Source: Leptodontidium sp. MPI-SDFR-AT-0119 (Eukaryota; Ascomycota; Leotiomycetes; Helotiales; Leptodontidiaceae). Taken from it: a stretch of 64,000 bases of DNA. Position numbers and translations under genes: made by a program. The first letter of the stretch is position 1, and each line of letters opens with the position of its first letter. Below the pieces are notes generated by a model, which saw nothing but the letters and a program-made list of their open reading frames with translations, had not been told where the DNA came from and made no database searches. Location: the NCBI GenBank assembly GCA_020726505.1, contig JAHLEZ010000035.1, positions 186,001 to 250,000 of the forward strand, read 5' to 3'. Shown here piece after piece: positions 1 to 11,019 of this stretch.

Positions 1-847
1 ATGTTGATTTTGCCGCAGAAGTTTTGAGAGATGTTGTGTTTAACTAGCCCAACGATGTACGCGAAGTGGAAGCAGATGATTGGGTGTTTAGAATGACGAA
101 GAGAGGAAAAAGAATCGTTTGTAGTAGAACGATTTTGGATATGTTCTGTTTAACGATTAGACAGCGCCCAGGTTCGTTTGGATTATTCTAGTATTATTTA
201 GTCAGATTTTTATACGTAGGAGTTGAGTGAGTGGAGTCGACTGGTTTCTTATAATCTATAGATGGTTTACGTAGTGGATGTGTTATGTAGCAACCGCTTG
301 ATGTGAATGAAATGTGATACGAACAAAATAAATGCATCTAGTAACTGATCCACTCGGTGCACTAGCGTCTACTTACCATTACGGCATCTCCTCAAAGGTA
401 TTCGTGAAAGATAGAGAGCATGCATTACTCCAGCTTTGCCTCTGAAGAGCTGGCCTTGTAAGAAACACCGTCCATCATGGTCTCTTTCACCGCCCTCTGC
501 TCTTGCTATGCGAATATGCCTTCCCGGTCTGGATCAAGATGCTCTGGTGGTATACGTCTCCTCGCTGTAGCTTTGGCACGCTCGAGAAAGGTAAGTAACG
601 TTTCCGCCGAGATGTGAATGCTTTGATTCTGAAGATACAGGATCAATCATCTCCCCCCCCCAAAAGCTGTTCAATCGTAGTCCGAATCGTTCTTCCAATA
701 GGGATCACGTCTTCTCCGGTAATATTCCTCCGTCCACTGCTTATCCTCTTCCTCTTGCTCTCTCTGCAATTCGAAGAGGAGCTGTTTATGATTATACACA
801 TCGCAATCCTCTTTATTGTCAAATTTGACTCGGTCATCATCACTGAT
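1..847. other. left-edge region, no gene recognised
   Basis: No open frame here has a recognisable domain or credible splice structure. The frames at 614-982 (+) and 643-891 (-) overlap each other and the tail of the minus-strand gene that begins at 848, and their low-complexity serine- and leucine-rich translations look like shadows. The region probably holds the 3' UTR of that gene. I see nothing else in it. Confidence 0.4.
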
Positions 848-2017
848 CTAAACTTTCTTCGGGAGTTTTGTGACCTTGACGGTCCATCCACGGTCGCGCA
901 TCTTTATCGGATAGTCGCCCGGATAGTCGTCCGGATCCTCTGCGGCGTACACCTGGGAATTGACAGTGATCTCTTTCAGTGATGGGATAGCCTTGAAGCG
1001 CGTGTCGAGCAAATCTAGTTCCTCTGCAGCGATAGGCGAATCGTCGAACGCGTAGTTGGCGGAATATGGTGGAAACAATAATTCGAGAGTAGTGATACTT
1101 GTACAGATATCTCGGATGAGTTCCAGATTTTTGATATGCGCTTCGTGAAGCATAACTCTCTTACGCTGGAAATCGTAAAAGGCAGGGAAGGTAATGCAGA
1201 TGTGGCGAATAAGGCTTGCTTGGGACCCGATCTGGTGAAGGAATGGGGCGATGTGAGGACTCTCTGTAGCGGGTGGCGTCGAAACAAAAATATCAGGAAA
1301 TCGAAAGCGGTTGTTGGAATACAAAAGTGAGCTGGCTTCGCCGTGTACCTTCTTATTGACGCGGAGGAGCGCCGGGCAGAGACCTCCCCTTTTGGACCGA
1401 AACAGGGGCGGTGACGGAGGACCATAGCCGGCTACGAAGACGATGGGTTCTGAGTGAACAAGGGGTTCCGAATAGATCTCGAGCCGGATCTCGATGACAA
1501 AGTCGAAGAAGCTGGGCCCGAGACTCGAGAAGGGCTGGGTGGCGAAGGTGAGGACGATGCATTTTGATGTAAGTGGGGTGAGTTTGCTCTCTTGTTCTGA
1601 AGAGCTTCTTTGCCTCGAAAGGTCTGGTATACTCCTTCATGTTCTTTTAGCTTCTGCCACACCTTATAAACATCCATCGGGTCATGTGGAGCAATCTCGC
1701 TCGCATGATATGTAAACGACGCGCCCCCCTCCAACCAATACTCGAGGTTATGGAAGTATTGCTTGGCCACGGTGTAGACCTCCCGCAGATAGTTGGCGAC
1801 CTTTGGATCGTGCCGGACGAGCTTGGATGAGAATCGCAGAAAGTACTCGCATCGATATGGAATTATAGCACCCTCGCCGAATTGGAAGTATATATAGGCG
1901 TCTTCGGCTCCCGGCTCTCCGACAATACAGATGAGAGGTTTCCCTGTAACGGGGTGAACGGCGTCTTTGTATTTGTGCAGTACTTCTTCGAGGAAGTGGT
2001 CGTAGAGGCCCTGGCAG
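848..2017 (-). CDS. 2EXR/F-box-like domain hypothetical protein (5' exon unresolved)
   Basis: I infer a spliced minus-strand gene. The 3' exon (about 1534 to 848) reads a typical fungal 2EXR-type module: FFDFVIEIRLEIYSEPLV near its start, then LCPALLRVNKKVHGEASSLLY and LYSNNRFRF. This is the leucine-rich, F-box-like pattern common in large lineage-specific families of Pezizomycotina. A candidate 98-nt intron (1535-1632, donor GTATAC, acceptor CCCAG) joins it in frame to an upstream exon (1633-2017) that reads KPLICIVGEPGAEDAY, then YFLRFSSKLVRHDPKVANYL and YFHNLEYWLEGGASF. I do not recognise that second domain. The exon opens after an AG acceptor at 2018, so at least one more 5' exon with the start codon lies upstream and was not resolved. 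Two separate genes are the alternative, but the 2EXR frame has no ATG of its own. No biochemical role can be given. Confidence 0.5.
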
Positions 2018-3375
2018 CTAGGATCGAGGCTCTACGATACAGCAGATTTGATTCTTCTTTGCAAATGCACACTGGAGAAGAACCTCCCGAGAACACATTT
2101 GCTGAGGGATGGTGCCAGTGCCTATTACAGAGGATTATTACATGGTCCTTGAAGTGGTGCAAACTGTTATGCCCGAGTAAGTTATCTGATTATATAAATA
2201 GCTGAAGTTGACGCTCTATTTGGATCGGAATACCGAGTGTGATACTACTAAAGCTTTTCAACTGGTATGTCAATATCGGAGCCAGGCTAGTTCTTCTGTT
2301 AATCTTCAAATAGTAGTATGTTAAATTAAATATTGAAGCCTAGAGAAGCTTACGAGATGTTGGAGGATAAAAGCAAACGCCGAGCACGCAGGGATAGACG
2401 TTAAGTGATTGTTAATCACTTGCTTCGTGTTTACAAGATGTTTTGTTGTAGGCCCAAAAATTGATATTGGATGTTACTCAACCACTCAAGCCGCAAGATC
2501 TTTAAGTTCGAAGAAAAAGCACTTCGCTAGCCCTCTAGACAATCAAGACTGATTATAATATCCTACATGTTGTCCCCTTGGGAAGCTAAATACTTCCTCC
2601 TCAGAATCGAATGTCAAAATTTGGAGAGGATGCTTCAAGCATATATTTGGAGGTAGAATGGAAATAGTTGAGTTGAGCGGATTCGTTCGTGAAACATCTC
2701 ATTTTGAGATTAAGATGTATGCATTCGGCACTTTTGATTCAGATGCTAAGCCATGGCCTATTCTTCATACATTTGGAGAGCGGAAACTCCATTAGATTGA
2801 TGGTAGGACCAAGCACCTCGTGTTGTGCTGTGGACAAAGCATGGCCATGAAGCTATTTAGTTATCATATCAATATCCACATGCACCTGACTCCAACTGAA
2901 TTTGGCGTAATCATTAGAGCTCTGTCAATGTATGGCATTCACTTTGGATTGTGTATCGAGACAAGCCTTTAATTTTCCAGAGCCTCGCACTTCAATGGAA
3001 AACACTTGTGACATTTCTTTTCATTCAATTTGGGTACAAGTCCGCCACCAGCAGAATATGCTCTTCCAAAAACCTCCAATCAGACCAAGCTCCACACCGT
3101 TGAATACAAACGCCTCCAAACGTGGGACTCAGAAACCCCATGTACAGGCTCAACTAGCACCATCTGACCAGACAATAAAAGCGTCAAAAATGAAAGATGA
3201 AAGGCAAGAGCAACCAATCATGCTCCCGGACGATACAAGTCAAGACCACTGTCTAATGTCCCCCAATTTCTGTCCTGGCATGCAGAACAGTGACAGATAT
3301 AACGGGTTTGGAGTCGCCTCACCTCAATGGCGGAGTAACTATCGAGACTTTCCCTTTCAGCTCAGATCAAAGGAG
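2018..3375. other. intergenic, possible 5' exon of upstream gene and a weak plus-strand frame
   Basis: The first 150-200 bases probably contain the missing 5' exon of the 2EXR gene. A plus-strand frame from 2932 to 3675 starts at an ATG, but its last 300 bases lie antisense to the better-supported gene ending at 3376. Its unique part is a polar, low-complexity sequence with no domain I know. I would not annotate it as a gene without transcript data. Nothing else is seen. Confidence 0.35.
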
Positions 3376-5204
3376 TCATTGACCTCTCGCCTTATAATAA
3401 TCCCACTTATGCCCACCAACATGGGACCAATACTTCGCAGTTTCCCTCTCCTCCTTATCAGCCCACTGCTCAGGATGCAAACCAGCCTTCCACATCTCAT
3501 GTTCCCTCTCATCAGGCTTATGCATTACATCAACCTCATGCTTCTTGACTGCTCGGAAGAACTCGACAGGCATCTCCATCACCCTGACGAACTTGAGCAT
3601 GCGCTCTCGCTGGAATGGACAGCGGCCAAGCTGCATCTCACCGGTTTGAACCCAGCTTTGCCAGACAGCGACTAACTCCCAGAGCTTGTCGGATGGTGTA
3701 AGGATCAGAGATTGGATGTACTCCCGATTTACCTTGTCCCAGCTGTCGAGGTTGTTCAGTTCTTCGTCGAGCTCTTGGAGCATGGCGGTGAGGAGAGGAC
3801 GGAGGGAGATAGATCGGGTGTCGGACTTGGAGGGTTCCTTCGATGTGGATGGGTCGTAGCAGAGCTCGTCATCGGTGTCGTAGTTGTTCTCGGAATTTGC
3901 TTTGCTTTCGAGGACGTGCTTAAGGACACCCGAGTTCTTGAAGATCTGGCCTTCGGTCAATGTGACAGAGTAGGAAGAGAAGCCGTTAGCATTAGTATGG
4001 AGGTAGAAGGTGATATCTTTTCTACTAAAACCTATTAGAAGAGCGTGAGACTACGAGAGGGGCCAACATACTCAACTGTTTCTGGGATTAGTTGTGTCTT
4101 GCGCCTCTTCGCAACGGGCTCCGTAAGACTGTGGTCAACTGGTGCTGCTCTCTTCATCGTTGCCCCAACCGATTCAGCTGACTTCACAGGACCAGCCACT
4201 TTGCGCGCAGCACTTCCTCTGAGACTCATCGGTTCCATATTGTTAAATTTACGGGACGAGGTGGCCGCAGCACTCGACTTAGCAACATCTTGTGTGGTGG
4301 CAGCGGTCTTGGTAGCGTCGATCTTCGTGTTGACGGTCTTGCTGGTGATGTTCCTGCTTGTTACTTTCCTGTTCCTTCTGTCTGTCTTACTTGTGACACT
4401 CTTCTTGTCGACTACCTTGCCAGTGAAGCTCTTGCTGGTGATGACGATGCTGCCGGCATACGTGACTCGCGGGGAAACGTCAGGCTCGGATCGCACGAGA
4501 AGTGGTTGCTTGTCGTAATTTACTACCAATTTGATGCGAAAGAAAGGGTTTTTGGACGGCGAGGGCGAGAGAGATACAACAGCAGCAGGGAGACCCGGAT
4601 TTGCCATGTTGTTTGCGACGATCGCACAGACAGGAGCAGGAGTAGGTGGGAGAGACGCGATAGCAGCTGATTGATCTACCGTTGTCATGGTCGAATTGGC
4701 TGGTGTAGCCATAGGCGCGGGCAACTCGACGATGGCAGTTTGGACATTCTTCTTTCCCAAGCTGGATGGGACAACCGGAGCAGATTGTGGCTTGACGCAG
4801 CGATCAGCAGATCCACGAACAGAAGCAGCTGGCTTCGGGGGTTTGGGACCTCTTTCCAATGCTTTCGCAGCCTTCACAGAGGATGCCTTCTTCTCAAGCG
4901 CTCCTCGCACAGTGAACTTCCTCGGGGTGTGCACAGAGGTTCCAACGAGGGCCTTGACGTTGTATGTGCTTATGCCCTTGCGCTCGCGATTGCTGTGACG
5001 GACCTGTCGGATGCGAGGGGGCGATACCGTCAGCTTGATGCGGGCAGGGGATGGCTTTGGCATGGCACAAGATGGCGATGTAGTCTTCTGCTCGATTGGA
5101 GACGCTTTGAGGACTCCTGGTTTGGTGGGGGTGTTGTTCGGGGTTGCCATCTTGGTGTTTTTCGCGTCAAGGGACTCGCTCTCGATTGTAGAGGCAGTGG
5201 ACAT
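3376..5204 (-). CDS. paralogous-family protein, member 1 (intact)
   Basis: The gene has two exons, 5204-4072 and 4024-3376. They are separated by a 47-nt intron (donor GTATGT, branch TTCTAAT, acceptor TTTTAG) in phase 2, giving about 593 residues. The start is the first in-frame ATG (MSTASTIESES); the open frame runs further 5' but without an ATG. Exon 1 encodes a low-complexity, Ser/Thr/Ala/Lys-rich, probably disordered region of about 377 residues ending in a basic patch (AKRRKTQ) that may be a nuclear signal. Exon 2 encodes a conserved module: a short beta-like segment (KDITFYLHTNANG), then VTLTEGQIFKNSGVLKHVL, then a Trp-rich helical part (LWELVAVWQSW ... CPFQRERMLKFVRVM ... HPEQW). The same plan and intron site recur at 5902-8094 and 56914-58699. 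This copy has no frameshift. It is the most diverged and lacks the LKANGKLW ending of the other two. I do not recognise the family, and the function is unknown. Confidence 0.72.
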
Positions 5205-5451
5205 GGTGGGATTTGACTTCAATAATAGTGAACCAGCAATTGAGGTGGGAGCAAAGGTATGTTGCAACTGTTGCAGATTCTAAGATGGCCGGGAGGGGCG
5301 AGATGGAGTCGTGAATCAAAAAAATGAAAAACGCTGGGTTGTGGGAGCGCAAAGGTGAAAGCGCGCTAACGACGCTAAGCGAAGTAAACAAACATCCAAC
5401 ATCATCAATATCTAGCCACAAGATTTATTCTCGCCCCGCACCAGCGATGGC

Positions 5452-5781
5452 ATGGAGACCAAGCCCACACACTTGGATGTATTGCGCAGATTACGGGTGA
5501 TTTCGAGAGAGATGGTCAAGTTGTCGCCGAAGCATTCGCGCCCAGAGTTCAATGCGACCGCCTCCGCGGAACGAGTCGATGTTGATGTTAGCCCAGATCC
5601 AATAGAAGTAACAATTGAAGGCCAGACAGCCCGCCAGTTGAAAAGCAGGGGATTTCTTCGGATCGAGGGGTTAATTGCACCTCACTGGCTCTGGGCCAAA
5701 CCAAAGAATGTTGAAGACTCCACCGAAGAACAAGGGGGAGAAGGTCAAAGGCGGGGTTTGAATGACATATACCTTATGTAA
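5452..5781 (+). CDS. small hypothetical protein (doubtful)
   Basis: This 109-residue frame opens with an ATG 248 bases from the divergent start of the minus-strand gene at 5204 and ends just 3' of the convergent gene at 5902. The sequence is charged and has no membrane span, signal peptide or domain that I know. Its composition is less biased than random frames nearby, and its direction fits a divergent promoter. It has no splice evidence and no paralogue in the window. It may equally be 5' UTR or intergenic sequence. Confidence 0.25.
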   Translation: METKPTHLDVLRRLRVISREMVKLSPKHSRPEFNATASAERVDVDVSPDPIEVTIEGQTARQLKSRGFLRIEGLIAPHWLWAKPKNVEDSTEEQGGEGQRRGLNDIYLM

Positions 5782-5901
5782 TTCTAGGAAAATACATTCG
5801 TTGCAAAGCCTCCACGAAATATTTACAAGGGAACGAGTGTCCACAAAAACACAATTCTGACAGAACATCTAATAGCCTCTTCCTGCAATTGCCCTCCACA
5901 C

Positions 5902-8094
5902 CTACGTCTTCCGCTTTTGCCACAACTTTCCATTCGCCTTTAGCATGTTGTATTTGCTTTGATCATAAAGCATCAGCCAATCCGGGTGCTGGTGCGTTGC
6001 CCACATAATGTCCTCTTCTTCGTCCTCGTACATCTTATCTCGGACGGCGCATTGCTCAATATCTTTGATATACCTCTCATCCGCATCCAGAACTCTAGCC
6101 AACATCAAGAGCCTCTTCTTTTGCCAAGGGCAAGAGACTGGATACTCCTTTTTCTCCCTCAAAAACCTCCACCAGTGAAGGAACAAGCTCCAAATCTTGG
6201 TCGGACATCCTTGGAGAGCAACTGCATCTTCATTGCCCTTCTCGGCTTCATAGTCGATGAAATCCATGACATAAACAGATCGTTCCTGGTAGGGCTTAAG
6301 GGTCTTTGATATCTCGGGGGTCCCAGCAAATCCTATCTTCCGAATCGAACCTACCAGGGTCCTGGTGCTTCTCGGCAAACAAATCTTGAATTGCTCCTGC
6401 ATTCTCAAAAACAAGTATTTCTGGTACGCAGAAATGACTAGTTTGACCTCTATCATCACTACCCAAACCTGCATTTTCCATGTCCGAGAAGATGATGATG
6501 AATTGTTCGTTTCTGTATAGTTATTAGCCTACTGTCAAAAGGTCTGGATGAATATCAAAGGCGCAACTTACTTGAAGTCAGGAAACATTTGGTATTTCTT
6601 TGTAGAAGCTCCCCACTTCACAAACCCGGTCGAGGCGACATGTTGTCTTACAGAGCCGTTTCTTCCGGATACCGCTCTGGGTGCTTTGGATTTGGCCATG
6701 CTCACACGTTGTTGAGCCATGCCAGTGACAGGAGTAGTCCTCTTGGTCTTTCCAACCGTGCTGTTGAGATTTGCATTACTAGTCCTGGATAAAACCTTGT
6801 CTGCAGATGGTGGGGTTATTTGTTTTGATGGCTTCAGGGAACTCGCCATCGATGCAGATAGCCTGGTTTCCTTCGAATAGGATTGCGTCACACCTGCAAT
6901 TCTCTCATGACCGATGGAGATCTGGGATGGGAATGTCTCCTTCAAAACCTGTATTGGAGCTACAATTTCGTCCTCCGAGTCTAGATCCATCGCGCAGGAA
7001 CCACTTGAGTCTGAAAAATACACATCCTCATCCCCGTCTCGACCTTTTCCAAAGAATTTCGTTGGTACCTCAGGTCCTGAGTTTTCTTCCATGACAGTGT
7101 CTTTACGTCCATTTACAGCGCTACTGTCTTGGCTTTGTCGTCCAATAGAATTATGCAAGCCATCTGAGCTCGTTGCCATAGCTTTCCAAGGGTTTCTATT
7201 TCCCCTGGCCCTTGCAGGGCCAACTGCTATCTGAAGCTTTTCACGACCGGATAAGTAGCTTTGTGATCCAACAAAGGAAGATGCTGTGGGTGGTCTAGGT
7301 CCCTGATCCAACCCAAATGCTTGAGAGGTAGAAATTTGATCATCTCTGTTTCTGCTTTGATGTCGAACAGATCCTTCCGCACCTTCATCCATCATTGGGC
7401 CGGCAACTTGCCCTGCCATCAATATCTTTGTCGCGGCATCGGTAATAGCCATAGTCTCGCAAAACATTCGAAGTACATCCATGTCTGGAGTAGGGTCAGC
7501 CATATCACTATCATTTTCCTGGAAATTCCCTGCTATGGTGTCAACATTTGTTGATGGAGAAGAGCGCCTCATGATGTTTGGCATCTCTACGAGCCCTTCT
7601 TCTCCTCCACATTTGCTCTGATCTCCATTGCTCTTCGTTATTTCTTTAGCCGAAGTCTGTCCAATGCTTGGGTTCCATTCGTAGCCCGGAGGGACGCCGA
7701 CGACTTCATCTGGCTCCATCTTCACGACAATTTCCTCTGTCATGATATGCAACACATCTGCAATCCGTTTTCGTAGAGATTCTGCCACTTTGTTCCGCAA
7801 GAAATAGTCGAGATCTAAAGTGGCAGCAGTACCAATCAAGTCAATGTCTTCTTCTATGGCTTGCATCACGCCCTTTGTAGCGCACATCGCTGAAGGGGAA
7901 TCTCGGCGATGATTTTGAATTCCCGTAAAAGCTTGCATGTTTCCCAAAATGTTTAGTGTGTAGTCGCGTAAGGATGTGACAGCATCAAGTTTGAAATTGA
8001 AGTAGTGTCCAGTAAGGGTCTCTCCAATGGTCTTGAGGTCGTCCTTCACTGGCTCGAGAGCTTCCTCTACGGTGTGCATCGCCTGGTTCGCCAT
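5902..8094 (-). CDS. paralogous-family protein, member 2 (frameshifted)
   Basis: Exon 1 (8094-6572) starts at ATG (MANQAMHTVEEAL). It encodes a helical N-terminus with LRDYTLNILGNM and then a long disordered region. A 59-nt phase-2 intron (6571-6513; GTAAGT, branch GGCTAATA, TACAG) leads to exon 2 (6512-5902). Exon 2 opens with KNEQFIIIFSDME, followed by FCVPEILVFENAGAIQDLF, FDSEDRICWDP, a Trp-rich helix (FLHWWRFL), CPWQKKRLLMLARVL, HPDWL and the ending LKANGKLWQK. The frame breaks just after CWDP, at a run of five G on the plus strand (6316-6320). One base fewer would keep exon 2 open to 5902 and give about 710 residues; as written translation stops near 6296, after about 579. The exons sum to 2134 nt, one over a multiple of three, which agrees with a single-base insertion. 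It could be a real lesion or a homopolymer sequencing error. Function unknown; closest relative in the window is at 56914-58699. Confidence 0.65.
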
Positions 8095-9080
8095 GTTATA
8101 AGGTTCGATTTTGCCGCTTGAAGAATTCTGCAGGGAGGTAAATATCACCTATGCTACCGCAACCGGGGTTGTATTTGCGGTAGAATGAAGGCGATTATCT
8201 GGAAAGGAATTGTTAATAACAGAGCTCGACAACGAGTGTTATACTTCATACATTAAAATGATTTTTCTGACACGCATTCAGGCTTCAAATGAAAGACAAG
8301 AGTATGGTCTTGATATTAGAGAAACAAAGACTTATGAGCTATTCTTGGAGGAACAGAGACGATCCATGCTCTTCATCACCGGAGCATAACAGGGCCAAAG
8401 ACTGCACAGGAAACAAATGACAGCGGAGATTTTGATTGGAACTGCCGTAGACGCGTGAAGAGACTGTCGCAGTATAATGAAGTTGGTTCTCACAACACTG
8501 TTAGGTCGCGCCCTCCTTGATTTCTTCTTCGAACAACTTGTGTTCTCGAAAATTAGCAGGTTTGTTATCCTGACCCCAACGTCAGCTGCTCGCTTAAATG
8601 GCGCTAATGGCTGTCCCCTTTATTCAATCACCCTGGAATGCAGCGCAGTCAATATTTGAAGGCTGGCAATGAATGTTTGCTGTACATTGGAGATAACTAC
8701 GCTCAGGTGAATGCATTAATTTTTTTCAGCAAAAGACCTTTCTGCAGTGGATTTGGAAGATCTTTGTACCCCATCGTGCGCCATTCCAAGCTCATTAGGG
8801 AGGTGCGCGCGGCACAAGATACCCAGACTTGTATCACTGGCTGGGGAGTATAAAACGATCACAGGGCGAGGGCTGAGTAACCGCCGAACGAGAAGTGGCT
8901 CCTGACTGCCAGAATTTACCAAGACCTAGGAGTGCTGAGGCTGGCATAACTTCTGGGATGGAGAATAACATTTATCGGGCAGGAAATGCTGCTTCGAGGA
9001 GCGCGGAAAGAATGCAGTTAGTCAGTCCATCAACTCAGCTGTAGATCATAATGCTAACTGCTTATTTTAACTGTAGTCAC
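8095..9080. other. intergenic, upstream of the minus-strand family gene
   Basis: This stretch contains the presumed promoter of the gene starting at 8094. The short frames at 8477-8659, 8638-8853 and 8716-8922 overlap one another and show no domain or splice signals. Nothing further was recognised. Confidence 0.4.
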
Positions 9081-9786
9081 TATGCCGAATGCCCCCGAAT
9101 TCGATTATGTTCGACAACGGAAAACTAGAGCTGCCCTACAACGACGATCTTCAGCCCGCAGAGATCGAATTCTGGGAGTGCCTTCTTCTAGCGGAGTCAA
9201 CCACGATAAGCAAGCCACTCCATGAAAAATGATCGAACTCGGGGCACTTCGATTCCAAAGGTAGAGTTGCCTGGATCGTAGGAAACCAAAGGTCAAGGAA
9301 TAGTTCTTTCGTGAGGAGAGAGCAGTACATCTGGATGGGCTTGTTGTATTTGCTGCAAGGAATGAAGGCCATTTCCTTGGCTTGAAAGTGGAAGCACATG
9401 AAGTCTTCAAACTTACGCAGACACAACAATAGCAAGGTGGTCATACTTTATTGGACTGGATTATTGGAGACGGGATACAGCTTCATCGTGAAGCTAGAGA
9501 AAATATATTCAAAGTCGGAGAGTTTCTGGGTGCACGGGCGGAGTACTTGGAAGAACTCAAGGCAGATCAGGCACACATATCTCATGGAACCAAGATGCAG
9601 GAGAATTCAAGCGCCATGCTTGAGCAGCATGGAACAGGATCTCCTCTTGCAAGAACACCAAGAACTCTGGAACAATCAACAGCATCTCAGCCAAGAGAAA
9701 GCACAACCAGCACTGCGTCGATGAAAGGTTCACACAAGTCGGTTCAGGCTGCTGCGAACACTCTCGGTTGCCTTCAGCTGGGTTAA
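9081..9786 (+). CDS. possible spliced hypothetical gene (low support)
   Basis: Two coding-like stretches lie on the plus strand. Near 9081 an ATG opens a basic 48-codon frame (MPNAPEFDYVRQRKTRAAL), and at 9108 an overlapping frame reads FDNGKLELPYNDDLQ followed by EIEFWECLLLAEST. From about 9450 a second stretch reads WIIGDGIQLHREARENIF and then FLGARAEYLEELKADQ, ending in a Ser/Thr/Gln-rich tail at 9786. I could not define an intron joining them. It may be a small gene or a relic beside the repeat block. No family is recognised. Confidence 0.25.
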
Positions 9787-10717
9787 GTCTTCCTCCTGAC
9801 AGTCAAAACTTCTCCGGCAGCATATTCAAGCACGGGGCTGACCCCAGATATATTCACCTCCAATCAGCAATCAAAAAATAGTATCCCACTACAATCAACA
9901 ACCAACATCGGCAATGCCCTAGCTTCATCATCTGTTTCATGATATGTCACATATGTCACAACTACAGCCCAAAAGCTTATCTTCTAAAACCTCAAGCACG
10001 ACTACAAAACATAGCAGCTATGCACCAAATCCTAACCAGGTTAAAATTTTAAAGTCGCCCAGAGGTTCTATTACGATCACTAACTTAAGCATCTTTACAT
10101 CCGAAGGCGGGATTACAGCACAAAGCGAAGTGGCACCACAACGGAAGACACTAAAGGCTATCACAGGAAATACAAATGTTAGTACTCTTGCATTTCTTGC
10201 AAAACAAGTTCATATATAATTCAAAGTACTAACAGTTATCAGCACCATTAAAAAGCGACCAAAGGTACAAATATTTACTAAAAGGAATAAACTAACCCTC
10301 TCTTTTAACGACCCACAGTAACCTCTCTATATCAACACACTAAAAGACATCATATCTAGGTACTCTTCCCTGTTCCATAATGCCTTCTAGTTGAAAGGAG
10401 ACTTTAAAGACTTTGATATCAAAGATAAGATGATCTGAGATCCAACAGTATCAGAAACGAAAAAGAAATTTCCCTCGCCTTACCTTATCTTATTTTAAAA
10501 GTAATAGTACTTAACACTTATGATACCTCTAGATACAAATAAATTCCGAGTTTTACTATAATAGATGATGCTATTAGTGTGAAGTATCTTCTAGTAAGCA
10601 ATGTCGATGAAGTGTGAGACGCACTTAAGTCGTGGCATTTGTGGCTTATAAATTAAGGCATCGCGTTCTACTTTTCTTAGGAGGCCAAGAATAAAGCTCT
10701 TGCAGTGGCAAGCTTCT
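9787..10717. other. transition into AT-rich repeat block
   Basis: GC content falls across this stretch. A 91-codon frame at 9944-10219 has Ser/Thr-rich, low-complexity content and is probably not a gene. From about 10220 the sequence takes on the TA-rich composition of RIP-mutated DNA that continues to about 26170. No coding sequence was recognised. Confidence 0.4.
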
Positions 10718-11019
10718 TGTTACGACCTACGATGCGCCTCGTATTCTAACCGACACGGGCTTGTAGCATCGCTGGCTATGCGACGGCGCTAAGCCTAATA
10801 GGGAAGACTAAGTGGCGAGCCTGCGATATATTGACGTAAATAGCACTCGACTACGCTAGGCTTTATTAGGAGGGTCCTTTATATATATATACTCAAGCCC
10901 CCCCTTATAGAGGGCTCTCTTTTTCTCTTTGTCTTTTCTTCTCGATTCTAAGTATAATTAGAGGCCTAAATATATAACTAAAGTTAACTCGTTATATTAA
11001 CCTCTTATTAGTTATAATA
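10718..11019 (+). repeat. 302-bp LTR of retrotransposon family A (left copy)
   Basis: The sequence begins TGTTACGACC and ends GTTATAATA. Its partner at 15264-15565 is exactly 302 bases as well. The two align without obvious gaps, differing mainly by C/T and G/A transitions. The ancestral ends were probably TGTTACG and CGTAACA, a short terminal inverted repeat typical of LTRs. A gag-like degenerate region follows. No target duplication was found next to the pair (CTTCT on the left, TAATA on the right), so the two LTRs may not belong to one insertion. Confidence 0.75.

Noticed and set aside
2932..3675. 247-residue plus-strand frame with ATG
   Set aside because: Its 3' part is antisense to the conserved second exon of the family gene at 3376-5204, and its unique part has no domain or splice evidence.
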